A stretch of 64,000 nt of DNA from DAOTVX01 sp034436015 (GTDB lineage: Bacteria; Chloroflexota; Anaerolineae; Anaerolineales; Villigracilaceae). The translations under genes and the position numbers were made by a program. Of the stretch, positions 62,214 through 64,000 are shown one piece after another; position 1 is the first letter of the stretch, and each line of letters opens with the position of its first letter. The notes beneath the pieces were generated by a model. The model was not told the DNA's origin, searched no databases, and saw only the letters and a list, made by a program, of their open reading frames with translations. Location of the stretch: positions 100,159 through 164,158 of the forward strand of contig DAOTWG010000005.1 in assembly GCA_034436015.1 (NCBI GenBank). Direction: 5' to 3'.

Positions 62214-62654
62214 TCACTTCTTGGGCAAAATCGCCGAAAGAGCTTGCGTCAGTTTCTTCAGGTCGCCGGCGTGAGTCTGTAGCTTGCTTACATCCCCTGT
62301 ACGTAGGCCGGTTTGCACATCCATGATCGTCTTTCCCACAGAGGCCTGCGTGTCAATAATCTTCTGGGTAATACTCTCTAGATTCGTCAGTAAATTCATC
62401 ACATTTTTCGGCACTACTGGCAAGCCGCGCAAAATAGGCAAGAGCGTATCCAGAACGCCGTTGGCCACGCCCACATACTTGACAACCAAAGCATGCAACG
62501 CGCTGATAGAGTTGGTCAACTCCAATGCCACATCTTGAATCGCATCAATTGTCTTGGCGTTCTCCTCGATCGCCTTGCTCACCTGATTGAGCGAAGACGT
62601 TAGTTTGGAGGAGAAACGCGTATACGAGCCAGATGCAGCAGTTGTGGGGGGCAT
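62214..62654 (-). CDS. Helical protein of unknown function
   Basis: A 146-residue protein predicted almost all-helical, with heptad-like hydrophobic spacing (VSKAIEENAKTIDAIQDVAL, then NLLTNLESITQKIIDTQASV) and a weakly hydrophobic stretch near GVLDTLLPILRGLPVV. AAAGGAG precedes the ATG. No family is recognised; the pattern loosely recalls phasin-like or methyl-accepting coiled coils. It lies in the variable end of the window. Confidence 0.6.
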   Translation of the reverse strand: MPPTTAASGSYTRFSSKLTSSLNQVSKAIEENAKTIDAIQDVALELTNSISALHALVVKYVGVANGVLDTLLPILRGLPVVPKNVMNLLTNLESITQKIIDTQASVGKTIMDVQTGLRTGDVSKLQTHAGDLKKLTQALSAILPKK

Positions 62655-62866
62655 ATGTCAACTCCTTTCACTTGAAAACTCAGAAAAGTTACCGTGGGAA
62701 AACCCAGACTCCCCTAGGTCGCGCCGAAGCGCTCAGCACACAACCATCGTTCTTTCGCTAGGCGATTCGCAAGCAAAACGATCCCCGCCCTCCAGAATAG
62801 GGCGTGGGCAAGAGTATCTGCTTTATCCGTCGTGCCTGTTACTCACAACAAGCCGGTCTCTCCGGT
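62655..62866. other. Intergenic gap, nothing seen
   Basis: 212 bp between the helical protein and the DUF4332 gene. I see no gene, strong promoter or repeat here. Confidence 0.5.
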
Positions 62867-63271
62867 TCAGTACTGTACCACGCGCGGCAATGCCTCGGCC
62901 TGACTCACCCAATCCTGCACCTGGGCCAAACTGGGCATCCTCCTGACCAGTTTCTTCTCCTGATTCACCTTGAGCAAGGCCTTATAGAGATTCTCCGGCC
63001 TGCGTTGGGCCAATTCTACCACAGTATCTACGCCTGCCGCCTCCAGCAAATCAGCATATTCCGAACCAACGCCCCGGATGCGATACAGGTCCACATGATT
63101 GACCCACTGGAGAATCAGGGATTCGGAAATACCCGATTGTGCGGCAATCGCCTTGCGCCCCTGTGGGGTGGAGCCTTTGTCCAGCAATGCCTGCGTGCTG
63201 GCAACGCCTGCCTTTTCGAGTTTCGCGGCATAGGCCGGACCAATGCCTTCTACATCTGCAAGTTTCGCCAT
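62867..63271 (-). CDS. DUF4332 helix-hairpin-helix protein
   Basis: A 134-residue protein with two helix-hairpin-helix units: DVEGIGPAYAAKLEKAGVAS near the start and IRGVGSEYADLLEAAGVDTV in the middle, joined by GISESLILQWVNHVDL. The pattern is that of DUF4332, related to DNA-binding HhH domains. I chose the ATG at 63271 (AAAGGA upstream) over 63337 because the domain begins there. The role is unknown; DNA or protein binding is likely. Confidence 0.85.
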   Translation of the reverse strand: MAKLADVEGIGPAYAAKLEKAGVASTQALLDKGSTPQGRKAIAAQSGISESLILQWVNHVDLYRIRGVGSEYADLLEAAGVDTVVELAQRRPENLYKALLKVNQEKKLVRRMPSLAQVQDWVSQAEALPRVVQY

Positions 63272-63499
63272 TGTTCCTTTACTCCTTTCCTGCAACAAAG
63301 GAATTTGGTATGGTGCAAAAACCTCAATCCTTGCCACTCCTTTCTCGGCCAGGGAACGAAACCGTCCCCAATCTTGCTCCGTGGCGCAGCCAGCGCGAAC
63401 ATCGCTCGTGTTTACTACTTAGTTGCGCGCAGAAGACAACTCGCCAACTTGATTCCATCCCTGTCAATCGTTCGAACCAAAACAAGGTATCATTAAAAG

Positions 63500-64000
63500 A
63501 TTGAATTGATTTAACCTTTTTACGAAAAAGTGATCGTGCATCATAATTGGGTTGCTGAGTTAAAGAAAGGATACCCAACATGAGCACTATCCCAACAAGT
63601 TTAACCGAAGAACAGTTCAACGTACATATCAATCCTTACCTGAGCAAGGCCAAGCGTGGTTATGTGTGCCGCATTCCGCTCTACAAGGTCTTCAACTATA
63701 CTCTCTATTATACTCTCTATCATCTGCACACGGGCTGCCAATGGGAGCGGATCCCCATTGACGCAGACCCACAGGACCTTCAAAAAAAGAAATCGGTTGG
63801 CAGGCGGTATACTACCACTTTCGCAAGTGGAGCCGGGATGGCAGCCTGAAACGAGTTTGGCAAGGCAGCATGACCGCCATCGGGCCTTGGCTGGACTTGT
63901 CCGAGCTAAACCTGGATGGTTCTCACGCAATTGCCAAGAAAGGCGGCGAATCAGTCGCCTATCAAGGGCGCAAGAAGGCCAAAGCCACCAACATCTTGCC
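63500..64000 (+). mobile_element. Left part of an IS4/IS5-type insertion sequence
   Basis: The transposase begins at 63580 and runs off the window. The left end cannot be fixed; a likely boundary is in 63500-63560, where CTTTTTACGAAAAAG forms a small palindrome. The right end and target duplication are outside. Confidence 0.6.
63580..64000 (+). CDS. IS4/IS5-type DDE transposase, frame change at a slippery site, 3' end cut off
   Basis: The zero frame reads LTEEQFNVHINPYLSKAKRG and HTGCQWERIPIDADPQ, the N-terminal domain of IS4/IS5-type transposases, and would end at 63849. At 63781-63790 the text CTTCAAAAAAAGAAATC allows a -1 slip on A_AAA_AAG, after which the frame reads EIGWQAVYYHFRKWSRDGS and then LNLDGSHAIAKKGGE, the first catalytic Asp region. 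A tandem 12-bp copy at 63697-63720 inserts four residues (TLYY). The site could be programmed frameshifting or an inactivating indel. Confidence 0.75.

Overview
The window is a 64 kb chromosomal segment, roughly 57 % G+C by eye, that I read as coming from a member of the Chloroflexota, probably Anaerolineae-like. This is inference. It rests on the many exported proteins with Thr/Pro-rich linkers, HisK_7TM-type histidine kinases, a T-box-controlled valS, and several promoters placed directly on start codons. I found no rRNA gene, tRNA gene or CRISPR array.

Region 1 (1-10570, minus strand) is a xylan-utilisation locus. In order of transcription it holds a LacI-type repressor with its own sigma70 promoter and two operators, a sugar-binding lipoprotein, two ABC permeases, a GH43 beta-xylosidase, a GH8 Tat-lipoprotein, the wreck of a second sugar permease, a GH10 xylanase, xylose isomerase and the start of a GH3 glycosidase that leaves the window. 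The proposed logic is that xylo-oligosaccharides are trimmed at the surface, imported, hydrolysed inside and isomerised to xylulose.

Region 2 (10570-17400, minus) starts with about 600 bp of mostly gene-free DNA. It continues with a housekeeping operon (NAD kinase, zinc-ribbon membrane protein, RecN, PIG-L deacetylase, GNAT, holin-family membrane protein). Next to it is a two-gene locus that together encodes a Cas4/RecB-type nuclease divided between two membrane-anchored polypeptides.

Region 3 (17740-29120, minus) is the most unusual part. A tightly packed six-gene run encodes an MraZ-type regulator, a GH25-SH3 lysozyme, a P-loop ATPase, a 1012-residue TPR protein whose N-terminus looks like a degenerate NTPase, a second TPR protein and a membrane protein. 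A 7-2-7 palindrome lies upstream of it, directly behind a HisK_7TM-PAS-GAF kinase and its NarL/LuxR-type response regulator. I know no described system with this composition.

Region 4 (29190-37654) holds era, divergent from a methyltransferase with only 3 bp between start codons. An MFS transporter, a cytochrome c maturation/heme export cluster (TlpA-like, zinc ribbon, lipoprotein, CcmA, CcmB, CcmC, CcmD) and an FAH-family hydrolase follow. Region 5 (37702-50492) holds a Cache-domain sensor kinase coupled to a Thr/Pro-rich exported protein, YjbQ, a possible sphingoid/ceramide pair (GNAT-like acyltransferase plus alpha-oxoamine synthase), an rRNA methyltransferase, a single-domain response regulator, a glycosyltransferase, a LysM protein and a membrane Fe-S oxidoreductase.

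Region 6 (50493-61618) is mostly core metabolism: panD behind a structured RNA candidate, galE, a PlsC-like acyltransferase, comM/yifB, folK, metK under a SAM-I riboswitch, a TylF-like methyltransferase, and valS under a T-box. Between that T-box and valS lies a 44-codon scar of a phzF gene. Region 7 (61619-64000) is a decaying, variable end: an RHS core remnant, an unknown helical protein, a DUF4332 protein and the left part of an IS4/IS5-type insertion sequence whose transposase frame changes at an A_AAA_AAG slippery heptamer.
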